Positions 1 to 5,653 of a stretch of 6,109 nt of DNA are shown here, piece by piece. The notes beneath the pieces are model-generated. The model saw nothing but the letters and a program-made list of their open reading frames with translations, was not told the DNA's origin and did not search any database. A program made the position numbers and the translations under genes. The stretch's first letter is position 1; the number at the start of each line of letters is the position of its first letter. The DNA comes from Clostridiales bacterium (GTDB taxonomy: Bacteria; Bacillota; Clostridia; Oscillospirales; Oscillospiraceae), in the NCBI GenBank assembly GCA_019421525.1, contig JAHZFC010000126.1:1-6109 (forward strand), in the 5' to 3' direction.

Positions 1-57
1 GAAGAACTCCTTCGCGTCCAGCTCCGTGCTCTTGGCGGCAGTCTTTTTCTTGGCCAT
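1..57 (-). CDS. nusA: Probable NusA, N-terminal fragment (transcription termination/antitermination factor)
   Basis: Only the first 19 codons are in the window (MAKKKTAAKSTELDAKEFF); the gene runs off the left edge. The start is an ATG at 57-55 on the minus strand. It is preceded by an AGGAG ribosome binding site that begins right at the rimP stop codon, leaving 14 nt between the two genes. The identification rests mainly on context: rimP-nusA is one of the most conserved gene pairs in bacteria. A lysine/alanine-rich start running into an 'ELDAKEFF' helix fits clostridial NusA proteins as I remember them. NusA binds RNA polymerase and nascent RNA and promotes pausing and intrinsic termination. 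No domain can be verified from 19 residues, so the name is an inference. Confidence 0.72.
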   Translation of the reverse strand, partial: MAKKKTAAKSTELDAKEFF

Positions 58-71
58 TGTCACCTACTCCT

Positions 72-515
72 TCAAAAACTCACATGCAGTCGCACCAGGG
101 CGACATCCCCCTTGGGGAAGCGCCGCCCGTCCACCGTCACGTCCCCGTCCTCATAGCCGGACAGGACGCCGGTGTATCCCTTCTGCCCGTCCACCGGGCG
201 GTAAAAGCGCACATCCACCTGCTGCCCCATGCACTGTGCAAAGTGCTCCGGGCGGCGCAGGGGCCGGTCCAGCCCGGCGGAGGACACCTCGAAGGTGTAG
301 CTGCCGGCGATGGGGTCGGCCTCGTCCAGGGCGTCGGACAGCGGCCGGGAGACGGCCTCGCAGTCGTCGATGGACACGCCGCCGGCCTTGTCGATATAGA
401 CCCGGAGGAACCACTCCCCCGCCTCCTTGACATATTCCACGTCCCACAGGGTGCAGCCGCTGGCCTCCACGATGGGCTGGGCCAGCCGGGCCACCGCGTC
501 GGTCACCTTTGCCAC
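72..515 (-). CDS. rimP: Ribosome maturation factor RimP
   Basis: RimP helps assemble the 30S ribosomal subunit in the cytoplasm. The 147-aa product has the usual family length (about 150 aa). The N-terminal domain contains 'VEYVKEAGEWFLRVYID' (residues 26-42) and 'DDCEAVSRPLSDALDE' (50-65). The family signature EVSSAGLDRPLRRPEHF lies at 76-92, and a C-terminal small-barrel domain follows at about 93-147. The reading frame is open far upstream to 845, but the start is placed at GTG 515-513. There the RimP homology begins (VAKVTDAVARLAQPIVE) and a GGAAAGGGAG ribosome binding site sits 7 nt upstream. The upstream extension crosses the promoter, the terminator and the repeat array and has no protein-like character. 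It is the first gene of an operon with nusA, transcribed leftward from the promoter at 598-626 through a leader terminator. Confidence 0.95.
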   Translation of the reverse strand: MAKVTDAVARLAQPIVEASGCTLWDVEYVKEAGEWFLRVYIDKAGGVSIDDCEAVSRPLSDALDEADPIAGSYTFEVSSAGLDRPLRRPEHFAQCMGQQVDVRFYRPVDGQKGYTGVLSGYEDGDVTVDGRRFPKGDVALVRLHVSF

Positions 516-542
516 GGTCCCACTCCCTTTCCAAATTCCCGT

Positions 543-572
543 TAAAAAAGAGTGAGGCGCAAACCTCACTCT
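543..572 (-). terminator. Leader intrinsic terminator (attenuator) of the rimP-nusA operon
   Basis: Read on the minus strand, a perfect 9-bp stem (AGAGTGAGG / CCTCACTCT) closes a 6-nt loop and runs straight into a T tract (549-544). No comparable T tract follows on the plus strand, so the signal acts leftward. It lies between the rimP promoter and the rimP start, about 20 nt after the predicted transcription start, so it must be read through for the operon to be expressed. NusA stimulates intrinsic termination, so feedback control by NusA is plausible; from memory, NusA autoregulation by leader termination has been reported in Bacillus subtilis. Confidence 0.85.
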
Positions 573-597
573 CACCCTAACACTAACATCGTAAGGC

Positions 598-626
598 AGT
601 ATACCACAAAGAGCGGGGGATCGCAA
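598..626 (-). promoter_or_regulatory. Sigma-A promoter of the rimP-nusA operon
   Basis: On the minus strand a TTGCGA -35 box (626-621) is separated by exactly 17 nt from a TATACT -10 box (603-598; 5 of 6 consensus). Transcription would start near 591 and run leftward into the leader terminator. This is the only convincing promoter seen upstream of rimP on this strand. Confidence 0.75.
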
Positions 627-698
627 GAGGGAAAAGCAAATTTTCCCGGTCTTTTCCCGCCCTGCACAAAAGTTTTGCCCCTTTTTCTCCCACTGCGG

Positions 699-727
699 TT
701 GTTTTTCCGGCCCTTTCCCGCTATAAT
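699..727 (+). promoter_or_regulatory. Predicted orphan sigma-A promoter reading into the hairpin array
   Basis: A TTGTTT -35 box (699-704), a 17-nt spacer and a perfect TATAAT -10 box (722-727) predict a start near 734 on the plus strand. No protein-coding gene follows for about 1 kb. The transcript would pass through the hairpin array and the structured segment at 1164-1534. It may therefore drive a noncoding RNA, or be a chance match in a locally AT-rich stretch. The -35 box matches consensus at only three positions. Confidence 0.5.
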
Positions 728-810
728 AATGGAAAATGGCCCTGCGGCCCCTGCCCCGCTCCAAGGGCTGGCGCCCTTGATCTATGTCAAGGACTGCGTC
801 CCTGCCCCCT

Positions 811-886
811 ATCCAAAGGCTTCGCCTTTGGGATGTATTCTCCAAAAAACCATTTCTATATTATATACGCCAAAAGAGACGGTGAG
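811..886 (+). repeat. Repeat module, copy 1 (CCAAAGGC palindrome plus T-rich/A-rich hairpin)
   Basis: The module starts with the palindrome CCAAAGGC-TTC-GCCTTTGG (813-831). After a short variable spacer come AACCATTTCT and ACGCCAAAAGAGACGG, which form a weakened hairpin. It aligns along its whole length with copy 2 at 964-1040 and is the more degenerate of the two. Confidence 0.7.
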
Positions 887-932
887 AAAAGCCGTCCCGG
901 CTTTCTGGGGCCAGGTCTCGCCTGGCGGCGAG

Positions 933-958
933 TTCCTTTTTGCTCGCACAAAAAGGAA
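933..958. repeat. Perfect 10-bp hairpin with CTCGCA loop
   Basis: TTCCTTTTTG (933-942) pairs with CAAAAAGGAA (949-958). The T-run/A-run arms and the GC-containing 6-nt loop resemble the hairpins at 997-1037 and 1544-1573. Neither side continues into a T tract outside the stem, so a terminator role is doubtful. Confidence 0.6.
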
Positions 959-963
959 GCAAC

Positions 964-1040
964 ATCCAAAGGCTTCGCCTTTGGAGAGCGAGTACCAAAA
1001 ACCATTTCTTTTGTATGCGCCAAAAGAAACGGTTTTTGAG
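964..1040 (+). repeat. Repeat module, copy 2
   Basis: This has the same order as copy 1: palindrome 966-984, spacer, then a long hairpin. In the hairpin, AAAAACC-A-TTTCTTTTG (997-1013) pairs with CAAAAGAAA-C-GGTTTTT (1021-1037) around a TATGCGC loop, with a single A-C mismatch. The stem is about 17 positions long, and this is the best preserved copy. Confidence 0.75.
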
Positions 1041-1163
1041 ATCCAAAGAAAAGCGCTGACTGGCCCTTCGGTGCGCTCTTCTATTGACCGGCGTACACAG
1101 GCAGGATACACCCTACCCCCTGCGCCATTGCCATTGATGCCGACTAAGGAAGCACTCCCTTGT

Positions 1164-1222
1164 GGCCCACGGTAGAGCGCCTAGTTCTGGTGTCTACTGA
1201 GCGTAGGCGTGTCCCGAGGGCC
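1164..1222 (+). other. Nested stem upstream of structured element copy A
   Basis: GGCCC (1164-1168) pairs with GGGCC (1218-1222). Inside it GCGCCTA (1177-1183) pairs with TAGGCGT (1204-1210, one G-T pair). The arrangement is a closed two-helix domain immediately before the P1 hairpin of copy A. It may be the 5' domain of a larger RNA; no counterpart is visible upstream of copy B. Confidence 0.4.
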
Positions 1223-1223
1223 C

Positions 1224-1361
1224 GGCAAGTTACCACAACTGCCTAAAGGGGGCCCCACCGAAGCCCAGCGAAGCGGGTTCGGTGGGGAAAGGAGGAGCAA
1301 GGGAGCGAACGTAATTTTCGCCGTCAGGCGGAAATGAAGTTGAGCGGACTTTGCGACGACG
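1224..1361 (+). ncRNA. Candidate structured RNA element, copy A (no family recognised)
   Basis: P1: GGCAAGTT (1224-1231) pairs with AACTGCC (1237-1243) with one bulge. P2: CCCCACCGAA (1253-1262) pairs with TTCGGTGGGG (1278-1287), capped by the inner hairpin GCCCAGCGAAGCGGG (1263-1277). Then comes the linker AAAGGAGGAGCAAGGGAGCG (1288-1307). P3: AACGTAATTTTCGCC (1308-1322) pairs with GGCGGAAATGAAGTT (1327-1341) with two mismatches. The segment ends with GCGGACTTTGCGACGACG. The same order occurs in copy B with different helix sequences and preserved pairing. The linker contains a Shine-Dalgarno-like AAGGAGG, but no start codon follows at a suitable distance. Strand is inferred from the G-rich linker and the CGGA loop, and is uncertain because palindromes pair on both strands. 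Not recognised as RNase P, tmRNA, SRP, 6S RNA or a known riboswitch. Confidence 0.6.
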
Positions 1362-1377
1362 CGCGGCAGCGGAAACT

Positions 1378-1459
1378 GGGAGTAGGGAGCGTCGGCTTAC
1401 CCCAACGCCGGACGGAGGACGGCGTATTACCCTATCCTGCGCCCCCGTAAAATCGGGGG
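1378..1459 (+). other. Helical region downstream of copy A
   Basis: GGAGTAGGG (1379-1387) can pair with CCCTATCC (1431-1438) with one bulge. Inside it ACGCCG (1405-1410) pairs with CGGCGT (1420-1425). CCCCCG-TAAAAT-CGGGGG (1442-1459) forms an adjacent 6-bp hairpin. No T tract follows, so it is not a typical terminator. It may continue the RNA of copy A; the matching part of copy B would lie beyond the window. Confidence 0.4.
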
Positions 1460-1461
1460 TC

Positions 1462-1534
1462 CTTAGGGGGTGCGGGCCCTATGGAGCCCGGCCGCCCTTT
1501 GGCCAGGACTTCATCCGGGACCGTACCCCCTAAG
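1462..1534 (+). other. Multibranch structure closed by a 10-bp helix
   Basis: CTTAGGGGGT (1462-1471) is perfectly complementary to ACCCCCTAAG (1525-1534). The enclosed segment forms at least two local stems, CGGGC/GCCCG (1473-1490) and a GGCC/GGCC hairpin next to it. A 10-bp long-range helix with internal stems is hard to explain by chance in noncoding DNA. Confidence 0.5.
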
Positions 1535-1543
1535 TGCGTTTTT

Positions 1544-1573
1544 GGTGACTTTTTGCGCATTCAAAAAGTCACC
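1544..1573. repeat. Perfect 12-bp hairpin with CGCATT loop
   Basis: GGTGACTTTTTG (1544-1555) pairs perfectly with CAAAAAGTCACC (1562-1573). Read on the minus strand, its AATGCG loop resembles the TATGCGC loop of the 997-1037 hairpin. It is the strongest member of this hairpin type in the array. Confidence 0.7.
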
Positions 1574-1628
1574 CCCGGAGGGCGGAACGCCCTCATGTGG
1601 TCGCAAGGGTCCTGCCCTTGCTGTGGCG

Positions 1629-1680
1629 GTCAAAAGAAACGGGGTCGGGAAAAACGTTCCCAAAGGCGAAGCCTTTGGAT
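1629..1680 (-). repeat. Repeat module, copy 3 (inverted)
   Basis: Read on the minus strand it gives the CCAAAGGC-TTC-GCCTTTGG palindrome (1678-1660), a variable spacer and CCCGTTTCTTTTGACCGCC, in the same order as copies 1 and 2. The opposite orientation places it as the mirror of the left edge of the array. Confidence 0.65.
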
Positions 1681-1731
1681 AGCAGGCTAAGGGCGCCGGC
1701 CCTTGGCGAAACAGGAAAAATCTGGACGCCA

Positions 1732-1760
1732 TTGCAAATTTTTTGTCAATATAGTATAAT
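1732..1760 (+). promoter_or_regulatory. Sigma-A promoter of hemW
   Basis: A TTGCAA -35 box (1732-1737), a 17-nt spacer and a perfect TATAAT -10 box (1755-1760) predict a start near 1767. That leaves an untranslated leader of about 30 nt before hemW, with an AGGAG ribosome binding site at 1785-1789. Confidence 0.85.
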
Positions 1761-1798
1761 AAAAAATAAAATTCGACCCTTTACAGGAGCGTGGACCT

Positions 1799-3007
1799 AT
1801 GAGCAAGACCCTGGGGATCTATATCCATATCCCATTCTGCCGCAGCAAGTGTGACTACTGCGACTTCTACTCCCTGGCGGGCCGGGAGGACCGGATGGAC
1901 GATTACCAGAAGGCGCTGGCCATCCAGATCACGGAGGGTGCCCCGCTGGCCCGGGGATATACGGTGAACAGCATCTACATCGGCGGCGGTACGCCCAGCT
2001 GGTACGGGGAAAAGCGCCTGTGCGAGCTGCTGCGCCTGCTCCAGAAAAAATTCAAGATCGCCAAGGATGTGGAGGTGACGGTGGAGGCCAACCCGGACAG
2101 CGTCACGGAAAAGGCCCTGCGGGCGTTGCGCCGGGCGGGGGTCGACCGCCTGTCCCTGGGGATGCAGTCCGCCTGCGACCAGGAGCTGCGGGATATCCAC
2201 CGGCCCCACACCTTCCAGCAGGTGGTGGAGGCGGTCCAGGCCGCCCGGAAGGCCAAGATCCGCGATCTGAACCTGGACCTGATCTACGGCCTGCCCGGAC
2301 AGACGGAGGACAGCTGGCGGGGCAGCGTGGAGCAGGCCATCGCCTTGGCTCCCGAGCACCTGTCCTGCTATGGGCTGACCGTGGAGGAGGGCACCCCCCT
2401 GGCGGGCCGGGTGGCCCGGGGAGAGCAGCTGCCCGACGACGATATGCAGGCCACCCTCTATCTGTGGACGGTGGAGCGGCTGGCTCAGGCGGGCTATGCC
2501 CAGTATGAGATCTCCAATTTCGCCAAGCCCGGCTTCCAGTCCCGGCACAATCTGAAATACTGGATGGGCCGGGAGTATATGGGCTTCGGCGCCTCCGCCC
2601 ACTCTGACTTCGGCGGCTGCCGCTATGCCTATATCCGGGATCTGGAGGGGTTCATCCGCGGTGTGATGGACGGGGACCGGCTGCTGGCCGAGTCGGAGAT
2701 GATCCCGCCCCGGGAGCGGGGCAGTGAATACCTGATGCTCCGCCTGCGCACCACCCACGGCATCGAGGAGTGGGAGTACCGCCGGGAGTTCTACATGAAC
2801 TTTGACCCTATCGCCGCAAAGCTGGCCGAGTATGAGCAGCGGGGCTGGGCCGAGCGGGTCGACCGCCGATGGCGGCTGACGCCGGAGGGCTTCCTGCTGT
2901 CCAACCGCCTGATCGGGGAGCTGCTGGAGCTCCAGGAGGCGGCTACGCTGCAGAACACACTGGAGAAGCTCCGCTCCGGACAGGGGCCGCAGGCGGACGG
3001 CACCTGA
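1799..3007 (+). CDS. hemW: HemW, radical SAM heme chaperone (HemN-like)
   Basis: The 402-aa product carries the radical SAM cluster motif C14-x3-C18-x2-C21 in the context IPFCRSKCDYCDFYS. The position where HemN has its fourth cysteine is F23, which favours HemW over coproporphyrinogen dehydrogenase. Other signatures are IYIGGGTPS (59-67, SAM binding), VEANPDS (95-101), GVDRLSLGMQS (114-124), LDLIYGLPGQT (159-169) and YEISNFAKPGFQSRHNLKYW (236-255). A C-terminal HemN_C-type domain spans about 300-370. Length is slightly above the usual 370-390 because of a short tail. HemW binds heme and is thought to deliver it to target proteins in the cytoplasm; many databases still label it coproporphyrinogen III oxidase. 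The ATG follows AGGAG with 9 nt spacing. The gene has its own promoter and terminator and appears monocistronic. Confidence 0.93.
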   Translation: MSKTLGIYIHIPFCRSKCDYCDFYSLAGREDRMDDYQKALAIQITEGAPLARGYTVNSIYIGGGTPSWYGEKRLCELLRLLQKKFKIAKDVEVTVEANPDSVTEKALRALRRAGVDRLSLGMQSACDQELRDIHRPHTFQQVVEAVQAARKAKIRDLNLDLIYGLPGQTEDSWRGSVEQAIALAPEHLSCYGLTVEEGTPLAGRVARGEQLPDDDMQATLYLWTVERLAQAGYAQYEISNFAKPGFQSRHNLKYWMGREYMGFGASAHSDFGGCRYAYIRDLEGFIRGVMDGDRLLAESEMIPPRERGSEYLMLRLRTTHGIEEWEYRREFYMNFDPIAAKLAEYEQRGWAERVDRRWRLTPEGFLLSNRLIGELLELQEAATLQNTLEKLRSGQGPQADGT

Positions 3008-3019
3008 TGGACAGAAACT

Positions 3020-3050
3020 GCCGGGAGGGTATCCCTCCCGGCGATTTTTT
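3020..3050 (+). terminator. Intrinsic terminator of hemW
   Basis: A perfect 10-bp GC-rich stem (GCCGGGAGGG / CCCTCCCGGC, loop TAT) is followed by GATTTTTT. It starts 13 nt after the hemW stop codon. Confidence 0.93.
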
Positions 3051-3073
3051 ACATGATAGGAGATCCTTTCAAG

Positions 3074-3102
3074 TTTACAAGATGACTAAATTATGTTAAC
3101 AT
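3074..3102 (+). promoter_or_regulatory. Possible promoter of the SLH protein gene, overlapping a palindrome
   Basis: A TTTACA -35 box (3074-3079) lies 17 nt from a weak TAACAT -10 box (3097-3102). The -10 box sits in the perfect 10-nt palindrome ATGTTAACAT (3093-3102), which could be an operator half or pure chance. The alternative -10 TATACA at 3102-3107 lacks a matching -35. The stretch 3060-3115 is clearly AT-rich compared with its surroundings, so a promoter is expected here even if the exact boxes are uncertain. Confidence 0.45.
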
Positions 3103-3143
3103 ATACAAGATATGCATCCACCCAATGACCCGGAGGTAAAACT

Positions 3144-5630
3144 ATGCACTTGAAACGAACCATGAAATGCGGCCTGGCCCTGTGTCTGGCCGTGGCCTTA
3201 GCCACGCCCCAGGTGTTTGCGTCCGATGCCCTGGGCAGCGACCTGAAGGGGCGCACTGTGGAGCTGGCTCCCGGCGTGTCTGTGACAGACAACAGCCTGT
3301 GGAGCGCCACCTATTCCGACCTGCGCACGGAATACTATGTTACATACGAGCCCAACAGCACCGTTGCCCCCCTGATCTGGTACGGCAGCACCATCTCCAG
3401 CAAGAGCCAGCTGTCCACGGCAGCGGCCAGGCTGGAAGAGCAGGGCTACCGGGTGGTGGCGGGCATCAACGGCGGCTTCTTCAACACCGACGGCACCGCC
3501 GTGGGCCTGGTGATCACCGACGGGGTGATCCGCTCCCTGGACCAGTGGAACTACAACATGGTGGGCATCTGTGCCGACGGCACCGCCTTCATGGACGGCA
3601 GCGCGGTCAGCCTGAACGTCGCCGCCATCAACGAGAGCCGGGATAACGGCGGGCTGTACCTGTTTACCGAGGACTTCGGCACCACCACCCAGAACACCGT
3701 GACCGGGGTGGACGTGGTGCTGGAGCCGGTGACCACAGACCAGCAGCTGACCATGAACAGCGTCACCACCTACCGGGTGGTGCGGGTCACCGACTCCACC
3801 CAGGAGGGGGTGAGCCCGGACAACTTCATCCCCGAGGGCTGCCTGGTGCTGTCCGCCAACGAGAACTGTGACGCGTCCCTGCTGGACCCCCTGCGGGCGC
3901 TGGTGCCCGGCATGGAGCTGACCCTGACCATTGCCGGCGGCGACAGCCGTTGGCAAAACGCGGTGTACGGCCTGACCGGGCTGTACTCCCTGGTGGAGGA
4001 AGGCCAGGCGGTCTCCGGTCTGGAGGCGGGCCGGGCCCCCCGGACCGCCCTGGGCATCAAGGCGGACGGCAGCCTGGTGCTCTACACCATCGACGGCCGC
4101 CAGAGCGGCTACTCCGTGGGCGCCACCTATACCCAGGTGGCCCAGCGGCTCATCGAGCTGGGCTGTGTCCAGGCGGTGGCCCTGGACGGCGGCGGCTCCA
4201 CCACCCTTGGTGTGACCCTGCCCGGCAGCGACAGCTTCACCGTGCTCAACTCCCCCTCCGACGGCAGCCAGCGGGCGGTGAGCAACTGCCTGTTCCTGGT
4301 GACCACCGCCCAGCCTGTGGGGGATGTGGCCAGCTACTATGTGGACACCAGCTCTGACGTGGTGCTGGCCGGGGCCAGCACCACGGTGACCGCCGCCGCG
4401 GCGGATACCAACGGCTATGCCGCCGCTTCTGCCAGTGTGCTGAGCTGGACCTCTGACGGCGGCACGGTGGCATACGATGAGGCGGGCAACGCCGTCTTTA
4501 CCGCCGGAGCCCAGGCGGGCGACTTCACCGTCACCGCCTCCGACGGCCTGGCCTCCGGCTCCGCCCCCATCAAGGTGGTGGACCAGCTTTCCAGGCTCTC
4601 GGTCACCCGCAAGGACACCGGCTCGTCCGTGTCCTCCCTGACCCTGTCCCCGGGGGATACCGTGGACCTGGACGCCTCCGGCACCTGGTACAACATCTCC
4701 GTGGCCATGGGGGATGAGGACGTGACCTGGACGGCTGACCCGGCCCTGGGCACCATCGACGCCAGCGGCCTGTTCACCGCCGGGGAGGGGAACGCCACCG
4801 GCACCATCACCGCCACTGCGGGAGGACGGACGGTGACCATCCAGGTGACAGTGGACCGGGGAGACCCCTTCACCGACATCACCGACCACTGGAGCCAGCC
4901 CTTTGTCACCCAGCTGTACCAGATGGGCCTGACCACCGGCATCCAGCAGGAGGACGGCACCTACATCTATGCCCCTGACGGCCAGATCACCCGGGGCGAG
5001 CTGCTGGTGTTCATCTCCCGGATGCTGGGGGTGGACACCGCCCAGTATGAGTCGGTGGCTCTGCCCTTTGCCGACGCGGAAGAGATCGCTGACTGGGTGT
5101 TGCCCCATGTGAAGGCCATGTACGCCCTCCAGGTGTTCAACGGGGTGTCCGAAGGCGGCCAGCTCTACGCCGATGTGGATGACCTTGTGGACCGCCAGTC
5201 CGCCATGACCATGCTGGGCCGGGTGCTGGAGCAGCAGGTGAGCTATGACCTGTCCGCCTTTGCGGATGCGGACCAGGTGGCCGACTGGGCCTCCGCCTAT
5301 GTGCAGACCCTGGTGGCCCAGGGGGTCATCACCGGAAACAACGGCCAGCTCATGCCGGGGAACGCGATGACCCGGGGGGAGATGGCCAAGGTCATCGTCC
5401 TGGTCAGCCAGCTGCCCCACGCGGAGCTGACGCCCAGGGGAGAAGAGCCCGAGCAGCCGGAGGAGCCCACCCAGCCCGAGGAGCCGGCGGAGAGCCAGGA
5501 TCCCTCTGATCCCGAACAGCCCGGGGAGTCCACTGACCCCGGGACAGAGGAGACGGAGCAGCCGTCGGAGGAGACCGGCGGGACAGAGGGGACAGACGGT
5601 ACTCAGCCGTCTGAGGCCCCGGAGGACTGA
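3144..5630 (+). CDS. Secreted SLH-domain protein with phosphodiester glycosidase (NAGPA-type) domain
   Basis: The 828-aa product starts at ATG 3144 behind a GGAGG ribosome binding site (7 nt spacing). Residues 1-26 form a signal peptide (MHLKRTMK, hydrophobic core, VFA cleavage site before S27). Residues about 40-388 match the NAGPA/phosphodiester glycosidase fold: AGINGGFFN (106-114), ALGIKADGSLVLYTIDGRQ (302-320) and AVALDGGGSTTL (344-355). This family cleaves glycosidic bonds in sugar-phosphodiester linkages; the substrate here cannot be told. Two Ig-like regions follow (about 391-480 and 483-570). Three SLH repeats lie at about 574-630, 641-695 and 704-755, with TRGE motifs in the first and third and a degenerate second. 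SLH repeats usually bind pyruvylated secondary cell wall polymer. The last 65 residues are an acidic Pro/Glu/Thr tail. The gene is probably monocistronic. A cell-wall glycopolymer or exopolysaccharide substrate is plausible but inferred. Confidence 0.9.
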   Translation: MHLKRTMKCGLALCLAVALATPQVFASDALGSDLKGRTVELAPGVSVTDNSLWSATYSDLRTEYYVTYEPNSTVAPLIWYGSTISSKSQLSTAAARLEEQGYRVVAGINGGFFNTDGTAVGLVITDGVIRSLDQWNYNMVGICADGTAFMDGSAVSLNVAAINESRDNGGLYLFTEDFGTTTQNTVTGVDVVLEPVTTDQQLTMNSVTTYRVVRVTDSTQEGVSPDNFIPEGCLVLSANENCDASLLDPLRALVPGMELTLTIAGGDSRWQNAVYGLTGLYSLVEEGQAVSGLEAGRAPRTALGIKADGSLVLYTIDGRQSGYSVGATYTQVAQRLIELGCVQAVALDGGGSTTLGVTLPGSDSFTVLNSPSDGSQRAVSNCLFLVTTAQPVGDVASYYVDTSSDVVLAGASTTVTAAAADTNGYAAASASVLSWTSDGGTVAYDEAGNAVFTAGAQAGDFTVTASDGLASGSAPIKVVDQLSRLSVTRKDTGSSVSSLTLSPGDTVDLDASGTWYNISVAMGDEDVTWTADPALGTIDASGLFTAGEGNATGTITATAGGRTVTIQVTVDRGDPFTDITDHWSQPFVTQLYQMGLTTGIQQEDGTYIYAPDGQITRGELLVFISRMLGVDTAQYESVALPFADAEEIADWVLPHVKAMYALQVFNGVSEGGQLYADVDDLVDRQSAMTMLGRVLEQQVSYDLSAFADADQVADWASAYVQTLVAQGVITGNNGQLMPGNAMTRGEMAKVIVLVSQLPHAELTPRGEEPEQPEEPTQPEEPAESQDPSDPEQPGESTDPGTEETEQPSEETGGTEGTDGTQPSEAPED

Positions 5631-5653
5631 ATGGGAGACCGGATATGATATGC

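Larger units (their letters stand above)
761..1706. repeat. Noncoding hairpin array bounded by inverted related modules
   Basis: This stretch holds no credible gene. It contains a run of short, mostly perfect hairpins: 762-779 (7 bp), 813-831 (8 bp), 888-904 (7 bp), 911-925 (5 bp), 933-958 (10 bp), 966-984 (8 bp), 997-1037 (one mismatch), 1047-1082 (one mismatch), 1544-1573 (12 bp), 1578-1594 (7 bp), 1603-1621 (7 bp), 1660-1678 (8 bp) and 1687-1706 (8 bp). The left edge (CAAGGGC hairpin, then CTATCCAAAGGC palindrome) reappears at the right edge in reverse order and orientation. That suggests the block is one inserted or expanded unit. The structured segment at 1164-1534 sits inside it. Function is unknown; candidates are a MITE/REP-like element or a noncoding RNA locus. 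Confidence 0.65.

Noticed and set aside
516..845. N-terminal extension of rimP up to 845
   Set aside because: It crosses the operon promoter, the leader terminator and a repeat palindrome. The RimP similarity and a ribosome binding site both point to GTG at 515.
552..1175. A 207-codon plus-strand frame in the intergenic array
   Set aside because: It consists of translated palindromes and repeats (the peptide KASPL recurs at each copy) and has no ribosome binding site.
1288..1307. AAAGGAGG in the shared linker as a ribosome binding site of a small gene
   Set aside because: Copy A has no start codon at a useful distance. In copy B the only ATG (6040) opens an eight-codon frame inside a hairpin.
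1442..1459. CCCCCG/CGGGGG hairpin as a terminator
   Set aside because: No T tract follows on either strand, so it is more likely part of the surrounding folded region.
1224..1534. Group I/II intron, RNase P RNA, tmRNA or SRP RNA
   Set aside because: None of the remembered core signatures of these RNAs (intron domain V, the GAGGAAAGTCC block of RNase P, the tmRNA 5' end, the SRP Alu or apical loop) is present.
761..1706. CRISPR array
   Set aside because: The repeats are irregularly spaced, occur in both orientations and are internally palindromic. There are no uniform spacers or cas genes.
1781..2758. A 325-codon open frame on the minus strand opposite hemW
   Set aside because: It is antisense to a well-supported radical SAM gene, has no ribosome binding site or domain, and shows shadow-like composition.
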